A DNA stretch of 13,482 nt, taken from contig JBAYQC010000030.1 in NCBI GenBank assembly GCA_041677365.1, positions 1-13,482 of the forward strand, given 5' to 3'. Below are positions 12,962 to 13,482 of the stretch, in pieces. Positions within the stretch are counted from its first letter, which is position 1; each line of letters opens with the position of its first letter. The notes beneath the pieces are model-generated. The model was given only the letters and a program-made list of their open reading frames with translations, had not been told where the DNA came from and ran no database searches. A program made the translations under genes and the position numbers. This DNA comes from UBA2289 sp041677365 (lineage in GTDB: Bacteria > Bacillota_I > Bacilli_A > Izemoplasmatales > Hujiaoplasmataceae).

Positions 12962-13482
12962 ATGAAATATGTAAACTATCCTTTTAAGGAAACCAAAAGA
13001 TTAAGTTTTTATTTAGCGACTGAAGAATATCTAGCTAGAGAATTTGAAAGTGCTGAATACTTCTTTATGTGGCAAGTAAAACCCACAGTAATATTTGGCC
13101 GAAATCAACTGATTGAAAATGAAGTAAACATGAAATATGTTAAAGATAACAATATTGAGTATTACCGAAGAAAATCAGGTGGCGGCTGTGTTTATGCCGA
13201 TTATTCTAATATTATGTTTTCGTTTATCACCCCTAATTTTAATAAAGATTTTGTATTTAGCACTTATTTAAATAGGGTCGCTGATATATTAAAGAAACTA
13301 GGCTTAAATGCCTATGTTTCAGGTAGAAATGATATTTTAGTAGATGGTTTAAAAGTTTCTGGAAATGCTTTTTATCAGGTTAATCATAAATCAATTGTAC
13401 ATGGAACCATGCTTTTTGATACTGACTTAAGCATTATGGTAAAAGCAATTACACCGGACAATGAAAAGCTGATTTCTAAGGG
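12962..13482 (+). CDS. lplA: Lipoate-protein ligase A, 3' end cut by window
   Basis: First 173 codons of a lipoate-protein ligase, which activates free lipoate with ATP and attaches it to a lysine of lipoyl-domain proteins such as the E2 subunits of 2-oxoacid dehydrogenases or GcvH. Diagnostic blocks are visible: FGRNQ (45-49), the lipoate-binding loop RRKSGGGCVYAD (69-80), FSF (86-88), SGRNDILVDGLKVSGNA (120-136) with the probable catalytic lysine K131, and HGTMLFDTDL (147-156). SD GGAGA stands 5 bases before the ATG. The frame is open to the last base, so the rest of the catalytic domain and any accessory C-terminal domain lie outside. It follows the Fic-like gene by 29 bases. Presence suggests salvage of lipoate from outside. 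Confidence 0.92.
   Translation, partial: MKYVNYPFKETKRLSFYLATEEYLAREFESAEYFFMWQVKPTVIFGRNQLIENEVNMKYVKDNNIEYYRRKSGGGCVYADYSNIMFSFITPNFNKDFVFSTYLNRVADILKKLGLNAYVSGRNDILVDGLKVSGNAFYQVNHKSIVHGTMLFDTDLSIMVKAITPDNEKLISK

Noticed and set aside
1..13482. CRISPR array, prophage or toxin-antitoxin locus
   Set aside because: No regularly spaced repeats, no phage structural genes, and the Fic-like gene has no adjacent antitoxin.

Overview
The window is AT-rich and gene-dense, with short spacers, strong Shine-Dalgarno sites, lipobox lipoproteins and rho-independent terminators. It reads as chromosomal DNA of a low-GC Gram-positive-type bacterium; a relative of Acholeplasma/Izemoplasma or another deep Bacillota/Mycoplasmatota lineage is a reasonable guess, not a demonstration. 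UGA appears to be a stop: the sigma-factor gene ends in TGA inside an ATGA overlap with its anti-sigma gene, and the tryptophan codons I translated directly are TGG. This argues against the Mycoplasma code.

Layout. (1) 2-1385, plus strand: the 3' part of a zinc-type cation diffusion facilitator and a small unidentified protein, closed by a bidirectional terminator. (2) 1413-5761, minus strand: an ECF sigma factor, a one-pass anti-sigma factor, a lipoprotein that is a paralogue of the anti-sigma factor's outer domain, and an M6-type surface metalloprotease with its own start signals. (3) 5922-8332, plus strand: a DUF1624 membrane acyltransferase-like protein and an AMP-forming acyl-CoA synthetase in one operon, facing a TetR-type regulator (8374-8949). 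(4) 9209-10402: a six-helix membrane protein with a YjbR-like C-terminal domain under a near-perfect housekeeping promoter. (5) About 10465-12124: an intact IS110-type element with about 330 bases of structured non-coding DNA before its recombinase. (6) 12207-13482: a Fic-fold protein whose catalytic His is Tyr, then a lipoate-protein ligase running off the end.

The most interesting system is the sigma module. The sigma gene and the lipoprotein gene are each preceded by the same bipartite element, CCAATAAAAT-N12-CGTATA, with identical spacing. That is the geometry of an ECF promoter (CCAATA, 16 bases, CGTATA). I infer an autoregulated envelope-sensing circuit in which the sigma factor makes itself, its membrane-bound inhibitor, and extra copies of a free lipid-anchored version of the inhibitor's sensor domain. 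The second is the IS110 upstream region, which carries stems, repeats and isolated promoter halves at the two ends, as expected for a bridge-RNA element. The third is the Fic protein with a substituted catalytic residue.
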